A stretch of 64,000 bases of DNA, from positions 496,001 to 560,000 of the forward strand of contig NZ_BAAAUN010000001.1 of assembly GCF_039533965.1 (NCBI RefSeq), written 5' to 3'. The stretch comes from Microbacterium luteolum. Lineage in GTDB: Bacteria; Actinomycetota; Actinomycetes; Actinomycetales; Microbacteriaceae. Position 1 is the first letter of the stretch; the number at the start of each line of letters is the position of its first letter. The position numbers and the translations under genes were made by a program. Of the stretch, positions 7,644 through 16,699 are shown one piece after another. The notes beneath the pieces are model-generated. The model was not told the origin of the DNA and made no database searches. It was given only the letters and a program-made list of their open reading frames with translations.

Positions 7644-10277
7644 GTGACGGACTCCGCAAAGCCTACCCTCATGGTCATCGACGGCCATTCGCTCGCCTAC
7701 CGTGCCTTCTTCGCCCTTCCGGTCGAGAACTTCACGACCAAGGACAACCAGCACACGAACGCCATCTACGGCTTCCTGTCGATGCTGGTGAATCTGATCA
7801 AGGCCGAGCAGCCGACCCACCTGGCGATCGCCTTCGACACCTCGCGGCACTCGTTCCGCACCGACGAGTATCCCGAGTACAAGGCGACGAGGTCCGAGAC
7901 TCCGCAGGAGTTCCGCGGCCAGATCCCACTGCTCCAGGACTGCCTGGCCGCGATGTCCATTCCCGTCCTCACGAAGGAAGGGATCGAGGCCGACGACATC
8001 CTCGCCACGCTGTCGACGCAGGGTGTCGAGCAGGGCTACGACGTGCTGATCGTCTCGGGGGACCGTGACAGCATCCAGCTCGTCAATGACGAGGTCACGC
8101 TGCTGTACCCGAATGTTCAGGGCGTCTCGCAGCTCAAGCGCTACGACCCGACCACGGTCCAGGAGCGCTACGGCGTGCGGCCGGAGCAGTATCCCGACAT
8201 CGCGGCCCTGGTCGGAGAGACCAGCGACAACCTGCCGGGCGTGCCCAAGGTGGGGGAGAAGACCGCCGTGAAGTGGCTCACGCAGTTCGGCACGCTCGAC
8301 GAGCTGCTCGATCGCGCGGACGAGATCAAAGGCGTCGTCGGCGGCAACCTGCGCGACCACATCGACGATGTGCGGCGCAACCGCAAGCTGAACCGCCTGC
8401 TCACCGACGTCGAGCTTCCGGTCGCACCAGGCGATCTCGCGGTGACGCCGATCGATGCCCAGGCCGTCCGCGACATCTTCGCGAGGCTCGAGTTCCGCAC
8501 GCTCCTCCCGCGCGTCTTCGAAGCGGTCGGCGCCGGCGAGGTCGCCGACGATCCGGCTTCCGCTGTCGTGCTGCCCGTGCCCGGCGAGGTCGCCCCTGCC
8601 GAACTCGCGACCTGGGCCGCGGCACAGGACGGCGATGTCGCTCTCCGCATCACCACTCAGGGCGGCAAGCCCGTCCGCATCGGCGCGGCGACCACCAGCG
8701 AGCTCCGTGAGGCCGACTGGACGGATGCTGCGGCCGACGCCCTTCGCGGCTGGATCGAGTCGTCGAGCCCGAAGGTCCTGCACGACGCGAAGCCGCAGAT
8801 CAAGGCGCTCCTGCGCCAGGGCATCCGTCTCGGCGGCCTCGCCTACGACACGAGCCTCGCCGGCTGGCTGCTGCGCCCGAGTTTCCCCGACAAGACGCTC
8901 GCCGACCTCGTCGAGCGCTACCTCGGCGAGAAGCTGCCCGAGGCCGATCCCTCGCAGTTGGTCCCCGAGACCGAGGGGGCCACGCCCTCCCAGGAGGCAT
9001 GGTTCGCGCTCCGGGTCGCCGACGCGCTGCGCGAGGACATCCCGGAATCGGTCGCGAAGGTGCTCGTCGACATCGAGCTCCCGACCCTGATGACGCTCGC
9101 TGACATGGAGGTCGCCGGAGTCGCGGTCTCGCACGACGTACTCTCGACGTTCTCGGGCGAGCTGGCCACCCGCGCCGAGGGCGTCGCCCAAGAGGCCTTC
9201 TCGAGCATCGGGCGCGAGTTCAATCTCGGTTCGCCCAAGCAGCTGCAGGAGGTCCTGTTCGAAGATCTCCAGCTCCCGAAGACCCGCAAGACGAAGTCCG
9301 GGTACTCGACGGATGCCGCCGCTCTCGCCGACCTGCAGGAGACGCACCCGCACCCGTTCCTGAGTCTGCTGCTGCAGCACCGGGAGGCGACGAAGCTCCG
9401 TCAGATCATCGAATCGCTCGACACTGCCATCGGCGAGGACCACCGCGTCCACACCACGTATGTGCAGACCGGCAGCCAGACGGGGCGTCTCTCCAGCACC
9501 GACCCCAACCTGCAGAACATCCCGGTGCGCACCGAGGAGTCGCGTCGCATCCGCAGCGCCTTCCAGGTCGGCGAGGGCTATGAGGCGCTGCTGACGGCGG
9601 ACTACTCCCAGATCGAGATGCGCATCATGGCGCACCTCTCCGGAGATGAAGGGCTGATCGAGGCTTTCAACAGCGGCGAGGACCTGCACCGGTTCGTCGG
9701 TGCGCGTGTGTTCGGTGTCGAGCCGAGCGAGGTGACCGCGGCGATGCGCACCAAGGTGAAGGCGATGTCGTACGGCCTCGTCTACGGTCTCTCCGCCTTC
9801 GGCCTGTCCAAGCAGCTGCGCATCGAGCAGTCCGAGGCGAAGCAGTTGATGGTCGAGTACTTCGCGCGATTCGGCGCGGTCCGCGACTACCTGCGTGCGT
9901 CCGTGATGAAGGCGAAGGAGGTCGGCTACACCGAGACGATCTTCGGGCGCCGTCGCCCGTTCCCCGACCTCGCGAGCCCCAACCGGGTGCTGCGGGAGAA
10001 CGCGGAGCGCGCGGCGCTCAACGCCCCGATCCAGGGCAGCGCCGCCGACATCATGAAGATCGCGCTCCTGAACATCCACGACGACCTGCGGTCCGAGGAA
10101 CTGTCATCCCGCGCCCTGCTGCAGATCCACGACGAACTCGTGGTCGAGGTGGCTCCTGGGGAATGGGATGCGGTCGAGCGCATCGTGCGTGCGCGCATGG
10201 GCGATGCCGCCGACCTGACAGTGCCGCTCGACGTACAGGTCGGCCGTGGTGCGGACTGGAACGAAGCCGCGCACTGA
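7644..10277 (+). CDS. polA: DNA polymerase I
   Basis: An 877-residue protein of normal actinobacterial length. Residues 1-300 are the 5'-3' exonuclease/flap nuclease (MVIDGHSLAYRAFFA, EADDILATL, SGDRDSIQLV, GETSDNLPGVPKVGEKTA). The middle region is a 3'-5' exonuclease-like fold in which I do not see the catalytic DxE set, as in other actinobacterial Pol I, so proofreading is probably absent. The C-terminal half has polymerase motif A (DYSQIEMRIMAHLSGD), motif B (RTKVKAMSYGLVYG) and motif C (QIHDELVVEV). It fills gaps in excision repair and removes Okazaki RNA. The GTG start is fixed by the conserved N-terminus and the upstream TAGGCT box. Confidence 0.97.
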   Translation: MTDSAKPTLMVIDGHSLAYRAFFALPVENFTTKDNQHTNAIYGFLSMLVNLIKAEQPTHLAIAFDTSRHSFRTDEYPEYKATRSETPQEFRGQIPLLQDCLAAMSIPVLTKEGIEADDILATLSTQGVEQGYDVLIVSGDRDSIQLVNDEVTLLYPNVQGVSQLKRYDPTTVQERYGVRPEQYPDIAALVGETSDNLPGVPKVGEKTAVKWLTQFGTLDELLDRADEIKGVVGGNLRDHIDDVRRNRKLNRLLTDVELPVAPGDLAVTPIDAQAVRDIFARLEFRTLLPRVFEAVGAGEVADDPASAVVLPVPGEVAPAELATWAAAQDGDVALRITTQGGKPVRIGAATTSELREADWTDAAADALRGWIESSSPKVLHDAKPQIKALLRQGIRLGGLAYDTSLAGWLLRPSFPDKTLADLVERYLGEKLPEADPSQLVPETEGATPSQEAWFALRVADALREDIPESVAKVLVDIELPTLMTLADMEVAGVAVSHDVLSTFSGELATRAEGVAQEAFSSIGREFNLGSPKQLQEVLFEDLQLPKTRKTKSGYSTDAAALADLQETHPHPFLSLLLQHREATKLRQIIESLDTAIGEDHRVHTTYVQTGSQTGRLSSTDPNLQNIPVRTEESRRIRSAFQVGEGYEALLTADYSQIEMRIMAHLSGDEGLIEAFNSGEDLHRFVGARVFGVEPSEVTAAMRTKVKAMSYGLVYGLSAFGLSKQLRIEQSEAKQLMVEYFARFGAVRDYLRASVMKAKEVGYTETIFGRRRPFPDLASPNRVLRENAERAALNAPIQGSAADIMKIALLNIHDDLRSEELSSRALLQIHDELVVEVAPGEWDAVERIVRARMGDAADLTVPLDVQVGRGADWNEAAH

Positions 10278-10319
10278 GATCGACCGACAGAACCGATATA
10301 TCGAGCGGATGCCGGGGAT

Positions 10320-10325
10320 TAGGCT
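10320..10325 (+). promoter_or_regulatory. -10 box of the DUF885 gene, leaderless geometry
   Basis: TAGGCT ends 6 nt before ATG 10332. Confidence 0.6.
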
Positions 10326-10331
10326 GAAGGG

Positions 10332-12008
10332 ATGACTTCAGCTCCCCGCACTCCGTCTTCCATCGACAAGGTCGCCGATGAGTGGGTCGACACGATCGTT
10401 GTGCTCGCGCCGACTCTCGGAACCTACATCGGCCGCGACGAGGTGAACGACCGCTTCGGCGATCTGAGCCCCGCGGGACACGAGGCGATCGCCGCGGCGA
10501 CCCGCTCCACGCTCGACAAGCTGTCGGCGCTCGAGCCCGTCGATGCGATCGACGAGGTCACCAAGACCGATCTGAGCGCCGAGCTTCGTCTCGACCTCGA
10601 ACTGCATGACGCCAAGTGGCACCTGCGCGACCTCAATGTGATCGCCTCGGCGGCGCAGGACGTGCGGTCGGCGTTCGACCTGATGCCCACCGCCACAGCC
10701 GACGACTGGGGTGTGATCGCGACACGACTGGCCGCGGTGCCCGATGCGCTGCGCGGCTACACCGAGACGCTTCGTCAGGGGATCGCCGAGGGCGTCACCC
10801 CGGCACGGCGGCAGGTCGTCGAGGTCGCAACGCAGATCGATCGTTACACCGCGGACGACGGCTTCTTCGCCACGCTCGTGGCCGAAGGCGGCCCGGAGGA
10901 GGGGCAGCTTCCCGCGTCTCTCGCCCGCACTCTTGCCGACAACTCGGCGGCAGCACGGGTCGCTTACCACGAGCTCCGCCGGTTCCTCGCCGAGGAACTC
11001 GCGCCGGCGGCCGGCGACGTCGATGCGGTCGGCCGTGAGCTCTACGCTCTCAACTCGCGCCGTTTCCTCGGTGCGACGATCGATCTGGACGAGACCTACG
11101 AGTGGGGACGCGAAGAACTCGCCCGCATGGTGGCCGAGCAGACCGCCATCGCGAACGAGATCCTTCCCGGCGCCTCCGTCGAGGAGGCCGTCGCCCATCT
11201 GGAGGCCGATCCCGCTCGCAAGCTCATCGGCACCGACGCGCTCCAGAAATGGATGCAGGAGACGAGCGACCGCGCGGTCGCGGAGCTCGGCGCCTCGCAC
11301 TTCGACATCCCCGAGGCGATCCGGACGCTCGAGTGCATGATCGCCCCCACTCAGGAGGGCGGCATCTACTACACCGGCCCGACCGACGACTTCTCCCGCC
11401 CCGGACGCATGTGGTGGTCGGTTCCCGAGGGCGTCACGGAGTTCGACACCTGGCGCGAATTGACGACGGTCTTCCACGAGGGCGTGCCCGGACACCACCT
11501 GCAGATCGCGCAGGCCGTGTACAACCGCGCAGAACTGAACTCCTGGCGGCGGCTCCTCGCCGGCACGTCCGGGCACGCCGAGGGCTGGGCGCTGTACGCC
11601 GAGCGCCTGATGGAGCAGCTGGGCTACCTCGACGACCCGGCCGACCGGCTGGGCATGCTCGATGGTCAGCGCCTGCGCGCCGCACGCGTCGTGCTCGACA
11701 TCGGCGTGCACCTGGGCAAGCCCCGCCTCGACGGAACGGGGACCTGGGACGCGGCCTATGCCCTCGAGTTCCTGCGCGGGAACGTGAACATGTCGGACCA
11801 GTTCGTGCAGTTCGAGGTGAACCGCTACCTCGGCTGGCCGGGACAGGCGCCGTCGTACAAGGTCGGACAGCGCATCTGGGAACAGGTCCGCGATGCCGTC
11901 CGCGCCGCCGAGGGGGAGTCCTTCTCGTTCAAGGAGTTCCACAAGCGGGCGCTCGACATGGGCGGCGTCGGTCTCGACACCCTGCGCAGCTCGCTCCTTC
12001 CGCGCTGA
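10332..12008 (+). CDS. DUF885 family protein, probable metallopeptidase
   Basis: A 558-residue cytosolic protein of the DUF885 family, which is regarded as a group of zinc-dependent carboxypeptidase-like enzymes. The decisive stretch is TTVFHEGVPGHHLQIAQA, a HExxxGHH zinc motif, followed by SGHAEGWALYAERLMEQLGYL with the downstream metal or catalytic acidic residue. The N-terminal 300 residues are helical. No signal peptide is present. It has its own TAGGCT promoter box and stands alone between polA and an oxidoreductase gene. Substrate is unknown. Confidence 0.88.
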   Translation: MTSAPRTPSSIDKVADEWVDTIVVLAPTLGTYIGRDEVNDRFGDLSPAGHEAIAAATRSTLDKLSALEPVDAIDEVTKTDLSAELRLDLELHDAKWHLRDLNVIASAAQDVRSAFDLMPTATADDWGVIATRLAAVPDALRGYTETLRQGIAEGVTPARRQVVEVATQIDRYTADDGFFATLVAEGGPEEGQLPASLARTLADNSAAARVAYHELRRFLAEELAPAAGDVDAVGRELYALNSRRFLGATIDLDETYEWGREELARMVAEQTAIANEILPGASVEEAVAHLEADPARKLIGTDALQKWMQETSDRAVAELGASHFDIPEAIRTLECMIAPTQEGGIYYTGPTDDFSRPGRMWWSVPEGVTEFDTWRELTTVFHEGVPGHHLQIAQAVYNRAELNSWRRLLAGTSGHAEGWALYAERLMEQLGYLDDPADRLGMLDGQRLRAARVVLDIGVHLGKPRLDGTGTWDAAYALEFLRGNVNMSDQFVQFEVNRYLGWPGQAPSYKVGQRIWEQVRDAVRAAEGESFSFKEFHKRALDMGGVGLDTLRSSLLPR

Positions 12009-12062
12009 CGGGAATGCGGCGCGTCCGCGGTGTGTTCATTCATCTGAATGGAAAGGGATGAC

Positions 12063-13097
12063 ATGAGCATCGAATTCGGACTGGACACCTTCGGCGACAT
12101 CACGCGCGATGCGAACGGCGAGCTCCTCACCGGGGCGCAGACGATCCGCAACGTGGTGGCCCAGGCCGAGCTGGCAGACAGCGTTGGCGTGGACTTCTTC
12201 GGGGTGGGGGAGCACCATCGCCCGGAATTCGCGGTGTCCGCGCCCGAGATGGTGTTGGCGGCGATCGCCGCCCGGACCGAACGCATCCGCCTGGGCACGG
12301 CCGTCACCGTGCTGTCATCCGACGACCCGGTGCGCGTCTTCGAGCGCTTCTCGACGCTCGACGCGTTGTCCGGCGGTCGCGCAGAAGTCGTTCTCGGCCG
12401 TGGATCCTTCATCGAGTCCTTCCCGCTCTTCGGATACGACCTCCGCGACTATGAGGCGCTGTTCGAGCAGAAGCTGGAGCTGTTCACGGAGCTGCTCAAG
12501 GAGGAGCCCGTCACCTGGTCCGGCACGATGCGCGCCTCCCTGGAGAACGCGAACGTGTTCCCCAAGACCGAGAACGGGCTTCGCACCTGGGTCGGCGTGG
12601 GCGGCAGCCCCGAGTCCGTCGTGCGCGTCGCACGGCATGGTCTCGGACTGATGCTCGCGATCATCGGCGGTCCCGCCGTGCGATTCAAGCCGTTCGTCGA
12701 GCTCTACCACCGCTCGGTCGCCTCCTTCGGCACCACGTCGCACCCGGTGTCCGTGCACTCACCCGGACACATCGCCGAGACGGATGCCGCGGCCTGGGAC
12801 GAGGCATACTCCGGCTTCGAGGCGATGAACAACACCATCGGGCGCGAACGCGGCTGGCCCGCGTACAGCCGCGCACGATTCCAGAACGACGTCGGCCCCG
12901 AGGGCGCCATCTACGCGGGCTCGCCGGATCGTGTCGCAGCCAAGATCGCCGACACCGTCACGACCCTCGGGCTCGGTCGCTTCGACCTCAAGTACGCCAC
13001 GGGAACCCTCTCGCACGAGTCCATGATGCGCAGCATCGAGCTCTACGGCACCGAGGTCATCCCGCGCGTGCGCAAGATCCTCGCCGAGCGCGACTGA
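12063..13097 (+). CDS. LLM-class flavin-dependent oxidoreductase
   Basis: A 344-residue luciferase-like monooxygenase (TIM barrel, F420- or FMN-dependent). Features are MSIEFGLDTFGDI, FFGVGEHHRPEFAVSAPEMVLAAIAARTERIRLGTAVTVLSSDDPVRVFERFSTLDALSGGRAEVVLGRGSF and the C-terminal GSPDRVAAKIADTVTTLGLGRFDLKYATG. The start at 12063 has AAAGGGA upstream; the open frame extends to 12048 but that would add five unconserved residues. Substrate cannot be told from sequence. Confidence 0.9.
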   Translation: MSIEFGLDTFGDITRDANGELLTGAQTIRNVVAQAELADSVGVDFFGVGEHHRPEFAVSAPEMVLAAIAARTERIRLGTAVTVLSSDDPVRVFERFSTLDALSGGRAEVVLGRGSFIESFPLFGYDLRDYEALFEQKLELFTELLKEEPVTWSGTMRASLENANVFPKTENGLRTWVGVGGSPESVVRVARHGLGLMLAIIGGPAVRFKPFVELYHRSVASFGTTSHPVSVHSPGHIAETDAAAWDEAYSGFEAMNNTIGRERGWPAYSRARFQNDVGPEGAIYAGSPDRVAAKIADTVTTLGLGRFDLKYATGTLSHESMMRSIELYGTEVIPRVRKILAERD

Positions 13098-13132
13098 TGT
13101 CGTCGTAGGGGCCGTGACTGTGCGCGCGCCCC

Positions 13133-13138
13133 TACGAT
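13133..13138 (+). promoter_or_regulatory. -10 box of MFS gene, leaderless geometry
   Basis: TACGAT ends 6 nt before ATG 13145. Confidence 0.55.
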
Positions 13139-13144
13139 GAGGGC

Positions 13145-14497
13145 ATGGCCAACACCGCCCTGCCGAGCCGTGCCTCGCTCGCCGAGCGCCTCGACGACCT
13201 TCCGTTCACGCGACGCCATCTCCGTGTCCTGACCGGTTCGGGCGTCGGCTGGGCGCTCGACGCGATGGATGTCGGCCTCGTCTCCTTCATCCTCGCGGCC
13301 CTCACTCAGCAGTGGGGTCTGACCAAGACGGATGCCGGCTGGATCGCGTCCATCGGGTTCCTCGGCATGGCGGTCGGGGCGACGCTCGGAGGCCTCCTCG
13401 CCGACCGTCTCGGACGCCGTCAGGTGTTCGCGCTCACTCTCCTCGTGTACGGCATCGCGACCGGTGCCAGTGCGCTGGTCGGCGGGATCGCCGCGCTGCT
13501 GGTCCTGAGGTTCTTCGTCGGCCTCGGGCTCGGCGCCGAGCTGCCGGTCGCCTCGACCTATGTCAGCGAGTTCGCTCCTGCGCGCATCCGCGGCAGGCTC
13601 ATCGTCATCCTCGAGGCGTTCTGGGCCGTGGGCTGGACGGTATCGGCGCTCGTCGGGTACTTCGTGATCCCGGCATCCGATGCGGGATGGCGCTGGGCGT
13701 TCGCACTGGGGGCCATCCCGGCGGTGTACGCGCTGATCATCCGGTGGGGACTGCCGGAGTCTCCGCGGTGGCTCGCCTCTCGCGGACGGATCGCCGAGGC
13801 GGATCGCATCGTGTCGACCTTCGAAGCGGATGCCGGTTTCATCGCGGCGCCCGCGATCCGCAAGGAGCCGGCATCCCGCGCGATCGCGATCACGACCAGG
13901 GCGCGCCTCACGACACTGTGGAACCGGGAGTTCCGCGTCCGCACGCTGTGCCTCTGGCTCGTCTGGCTGTGCGTGAACTTCGCCTACTACGGCGCGTTCA
14001 TCTGGATCCCCAGCATCCTTCTCGATGCCGGATTCGACCTGGTCAGGTCGTTCGGCTTCACGCTGATCATCACTCTGGCCCAGCTCCCCGGGTACGCCGT
14101 CGCGGCCTGGCTCATCGAGGTCTGGGGCCGACGCGCCACGCTGTCGGTCTTCCTCGTCGGATCCGCGGTCTCCGCCGTGTTCTTCGGCACCGCCACGACG
14201 GAGTTCGCCATCATCGCCTCGGGTATGGCCCTGTCGTTCTTCAATCTCGGCGCGTGGGGCGCGCTCTACGCCGTGACACCGGAGACGTATCCGACCTCGC
14301 TCCGAGGGACCGGTGCCGGCTGGGCGGCCGGCGTCGGTCGCATCGCCTCGATCGTCGCGCCGTTGTCCGTGCCCGTGCTGCTCGTCGCGGGCGGCACGCC
14401 GCTGCTGTTCGTCGTCTTCGGCGTCTGTTTCGTGGTCGCGGCTGTGGCGGCCTGGGGTCTTGCCGATCGCCGAGGCATCGCGCTCGACGACCGCTGA
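13145..14497 (+). CDS. MFS transporter, metabolite:H+ symporter type
   Basis: A 450-residue membrane protein with about 12 transmembrane helices. It has the N-terminal signature TRRHLRVLTGSGVGWALDAMDVGLVSFIL and the loop 2-3 motif GGLLADRLGRRQVF, both typical of the aromatic-acid/sugar H+ symporter branch of the major facilitator superfamily. The second-half counterpart is EVWGRRATLSVFL. It probably imports an organic acid or related metabolite. It is monocistronic with a TACGAT box 6 nt before ATG. No catabolic genes adjoin it to reveal the substrate. Confidence 0.88.
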   Translation: MANTALPSRASLAERLDDLPFTRRHLRVLTGSGVGWALDAMDVGLVSFILAALTQQWGLTKTDAGWIASIGFLGMAVGATLGGLLADRLGRRQVFALTLLVYGIATGASALVGGIAALLVLRFFVGLGLGAELPVASTYVSEFAPARIRGRLIVILEAFWAVGWTVSALVGYFVIPASDAGWRWAFALGAIPAVYALIIRWGLPESPRWLASRGRIAEADRIVSTFEADAGFIAAPAIRKEPASRAIAITTRARLTTLWNREFRVRTLCLWLVWLCVNFAYYGAFIWIPSILLDAGFDLVRSFGFTLIITLAQLPGYAVAAWLIEVWGRRATLSVFLVGSAVSAVFFGTATTEFAIIASGMALSFFNLGAWGALYAVTPETYPTSLRGTGAGWAAGVGRIASIVAPLSVPVLLVAGGTPLLFVVFGVCFVVAAVAAWGLADRRGIALDDR

Positions 14498-14525
14498 CGT
14501 GCGCCTGGCCCGCCGCGCGCGGGAA

Positions 14526-14531
14526 TAGGCT
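14526..14531 (+). promoter_or_regulatory. -10 box of SGNH hydrolase gene, leaderless geometry
   Basis: TAGGCT ends 6 nt before GTG 14538. Confidence 0.6.
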
Positions 14532-14537
14532 TGTGCG

Positions 14538-15293
14538 GTGGCAGATGTGCGATTCGTGGCGATCGGCGACTCCTTCACAGAGGGCGTCGGCGACGTCCTT
14601 CCCGACGGCAGAGAACGCGGGTGGGCCGATCTGGCAGCCCAGGGCTGGGCCGATGCGGCGGGTCGCCCGATCCAGTACGCCAACCTCGCGATCCGCGGCA
14701 AGCTGGCCTGGCCGATCGTGGAGCAGCAGCTGGAGCCCGCCCTCGCCCTGCATCCGACCCACCTCTCGTTCAACGGGGGAGGCAACGACATGCTGCGGCC
14801 GCGGACCGACGTCGAGCACATTGCCGACGCCTTCAGCCGCGTACTCCGGCGCTGCGACGAGGAGGGCGTGACAATGATCCTGCTCTCCGGCGCGAACCCC
14901 AGCGGCCAACTGCCGATGGGATCTCTCGTGCAGCGCCGCGGCGACCTGCTGTCCGAGGCGGTGCTCCGCCGGATCGAGAACCGGCCGGATGTGATCCGCG
15001 CGTTGAACTGGCCGGACCGCGAGCTCTCCGACACCGCCTACTGGTCGGAGGACCGGCTGCACATGAACGCGGCCGGTCACCATCGTGTCGCGGCTCGCGT
15101 CGTCCATGCGCTCGGCTTCGAGCCGCCCGAGCCCTGGTGGGCACCCAGCGAACGGGGAGGAGCGCGGCCCTCCGGGTTCGCCTACTACCGTGAACACGTC
15201 GGCCCGTGGGTCCGGCGACGCGTGACTCGCACATCCTCCGGCGACGGTCGCGCGGCCAAGTACCCCACGTGGGTCGAACGGACCCCTTCGTGA
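14538..15293 (+). CDS. SGNH/GDSL-family hydrolase
   Basis: A 251-residue hydrolase. FVAIGDSFTEGVGD is block I with the catalytic Ser (GDSFTEG), SFNGGGNDMLR is block III with the GND oxyanion residues, and WSEDRLHMNAAGHHRVA is block V with the catalytic Asp and His. These enzymes deacylate esters of lipids, sugars or cell-wall components. No secretion signal is present, so it should act in the cytosol. The GTG start is preceded by TAGGCT. Its stop overlaps the start of the next gene by 4 bp (GTGA), so it is translationally coupled to the YczE-like membrane protein. Confidence 0.92.
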   Translation: MADVRFVAIGDSFTEGVGDVLPDGRERGWADLAAQGWADAAGRPIQYANLAIRGKLAWPIVEQQLEPALALHPTHLSFNGGGNDMLRPRTDVEHIADAFSRVLRRCDEEGVTMILLSGANPSGQLPMGSLVQRRGDLLSEAVLRRIENRPDVIRALNWPDRELSDTAYWSEDRLHMNAAGHHRVAARVVHALGFEPPEPWWAPSERGGARPSGFAYYREHVGPWVRRRVTRTSSGDGRAAKYPTWVERTPS

Positions 15294-15946
15294 GTCGTAG
15301 CGGGGGTCGGCGGCTACCTCGTCGCATCGCGCAACTCCTCGTCGGGCTGTTCCTGTACGGCATCGGCATCTCGTTCATCGTCCGAGGGATGATCGGCGCG
15401 GCGCCCTGGGACGTGCTGACGCAGGGCATCGCGCGACACGTGCCGCTGACGTTCGGCGTCATCACGATCCTCGTCAGCGTGGTCGTTCTGCTGCTCTGGA
15501 TCCCGATCCGGCAGAAGCCCGGAATCGGGACCGTCCTCAACGCGCTGCTGGTCGGGCCCGCCGCCGACATCGGCTTCCTCCTGATCCCGGAGACGGATGA
15601 GCTCTGGATCCGGATAGCGCTCTTCGTCGTCGGCCTGCTCGTGCTGTCGGGCGCGACGGGTCTGTACATCGGTGCGGCATTCGGTCCTGGACCACGCGAC
15701 GGACTCATGACCGGGTTGCACCGTCGCACCGGATGGCCCATCTGGGTCGTTCGCACCGGGCTGGAGGTGACCGTGGTCGCCGTCGGGTGGGTCCTCGGTG
15801 GGAACGTGGGCGTCGGCACCGTCGCGTTCGCGCTGCTGGTGGGCCCGCTGTGCCAGTTCTTCCTGCGCGTTTTCGCCGTCAGGATCCCCGAGACGGCGGA
15901 GACCGAGCCCGCGACACGCACGGGCGAGATCCGGATCGCGGGCTGA
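15290..15946 (+). CDS. YczE/YyaS-type integral membrane protein
   Basis: A 218-residue protein with about five transmembrane helices. LFLYGIGISFIVRGMIGAAPWDVLTQGIA and IGAAFGPGPRDGLMTGLHRRTGWPIWVVRTGLE are the repeated glycine-rich signatures of the YczE/YitT-related family. Function is unknown in general; some relatives affect lipopeptide or surface-compound production. The GTG at 15290 overlaps the SGNH stop (GTGA) and is preferred over the longer frame from 15206, whose extra 28 residues are shadow coding of the upstream gene. The next gene starts 2 bp after the stop. Confidence 0.85.
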   Translation: MSRSGGRRLPRRIAQLLVGLFLYGIGISFIVRGMIGAAPWDVLTQGIARHVPLTFGVITILVSVVVLLLWIPIRQKPGIGTVLNALLVGPAADIGFLLIPETDELWIRIALFVVGLLVLSGATGLYIGAAFGPGPRDGLMTGLHRRTGWPIWVVRTGLEVTVVAVGWVLGGNVGVGTVAFALLVGPLCQFFLRVFAVRIPETAETEPATRTGEIRIAG

Positions 15947-15948
15947 GC

Positions 15949-16695
15949 ATGTCCGACTTCGAGATGGCCCGCCTTCCCGCGGGCTCGGTGACCCTGCACG
16001 ACGCACGGCGCAAGGTGCAGCGCACGGTCTCGCTGGAGCCCTTCGCGATCGGCGTCTACCCCGTGACCGAGGAGCAGATGGCCGAGGTGCTCGGCATCGC
16101 CGTCCGGCATCCGTCACGTCCGGCGGTCGACGTGAGCTGGCTGCGCGCGGTGCACTTCTGCAATGCCGCATCCGAGTGGGAGGGTCTCGACCGGGTGTAC
16201 TTGTTCGACGGTGAGGACGTGAGCTGGGATGCCACGGCGGACGGCTACCGCCTGCCCACGGAAGCGGAGTGGGAGTTCGCCTGTCGCGCGGGCTCGACGG
16301 GACCGCACTACGCGCCCCTCGCGGATGCGGCATGGACGAGCGCCGACGGCGTCGCCTCGCCGCAGAACGTCGGCGGAAAGATCCCGAACCTCAACGGACT
16401 GTTCGACACGCTCGGCAACGTCTGGGAGTGGTGCTGGGACCTGCTGGATCCAGCGCGTTACGACGACTACCGGGTGTTCCGCGGTGGAGGGTTCGCGGAT
16501 GACGCCTGGAGCGTGCGCGCATCGGTCCGTCGAGGGGGCGCGCCGAGAACGCATCAGGACGACGTGGGCATGCGCCTCGCGCGCGGCGCGTTCGACACGG
16601 TCGACGAAGCGCAGGGGTGGTCCGCGCAGATCGACCGGGAGCGAGCGGTCGTCGACGGCCCATTGCCGCCGGGTTGGACGCCGCTTCGGCGGTGA
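15949..16695 (+). CDS. Formylglycine-generating enzyme-like (SUMF1/EgtB-type) protein
   Basis: A 248-residue protein of the FGE-sulfatase fold. Visible landmarks are FAIGVYPVTEEQMAEVLG, a WLRAVHFCNAASEWEGL segment, LPTEAEWEFACRAGS, NLNGLFDTLGNVWEWCWD, and VFRGGGFADDAWSVRASVRRG. Members activate sulfatases by making formylglycine or catalyse sulfoxide formation in ergothioneine synthesis, but many actinobacterial copies are uncharacterised. The paired active-site cysteines of true FGE near the C-terminus are not evident, so the exact reaction is open. It is the third gene of a tight SGNH / membrane / FGE-like set, and convergent with the next hydrolase gene, 4 bp away. Confidence 0.8.
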   Translation: MSDFEMARLPAGSVTLHDARRKVQRTVSLEPFAIGVYPVTEEQMAEVLGIAVRHPSRPAVDVSWLRAVHFCNAASEWEGLDRVYLFDGEDVSWDATADGYRLPTEAEWEFACRAGSTGPHYAPLADAAWTSADGVASPQNVGGKIPNLNGLFDTLGNVWEWCWDLLDPARYDDYRVFRGGGFADDAWSVRASVRRGGAPRTHQDDVGMRLARGAFDTVDEAQGWSAQIDRERAVVDGPLPPGWTPLRR

Positions 16696-16699
16696 AACG

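Noticed and set aside
7608..10079. 823-residue open frame opposite polA
   Set aside because: Shadow frame; polA on the plus strand has all catalytic motifs.
10338..11942. 534-residue open frame opposite the DUF885 gene
   Set aside because: Shadow of a real gene with an intact HExxxGHH motif on the plus strand.
13043..15034. 663-residue open frame on the minus strand across the MFS gene
   Set aside because: Low-complexity Arg/Asp-rich shadow sequence with no start signal.
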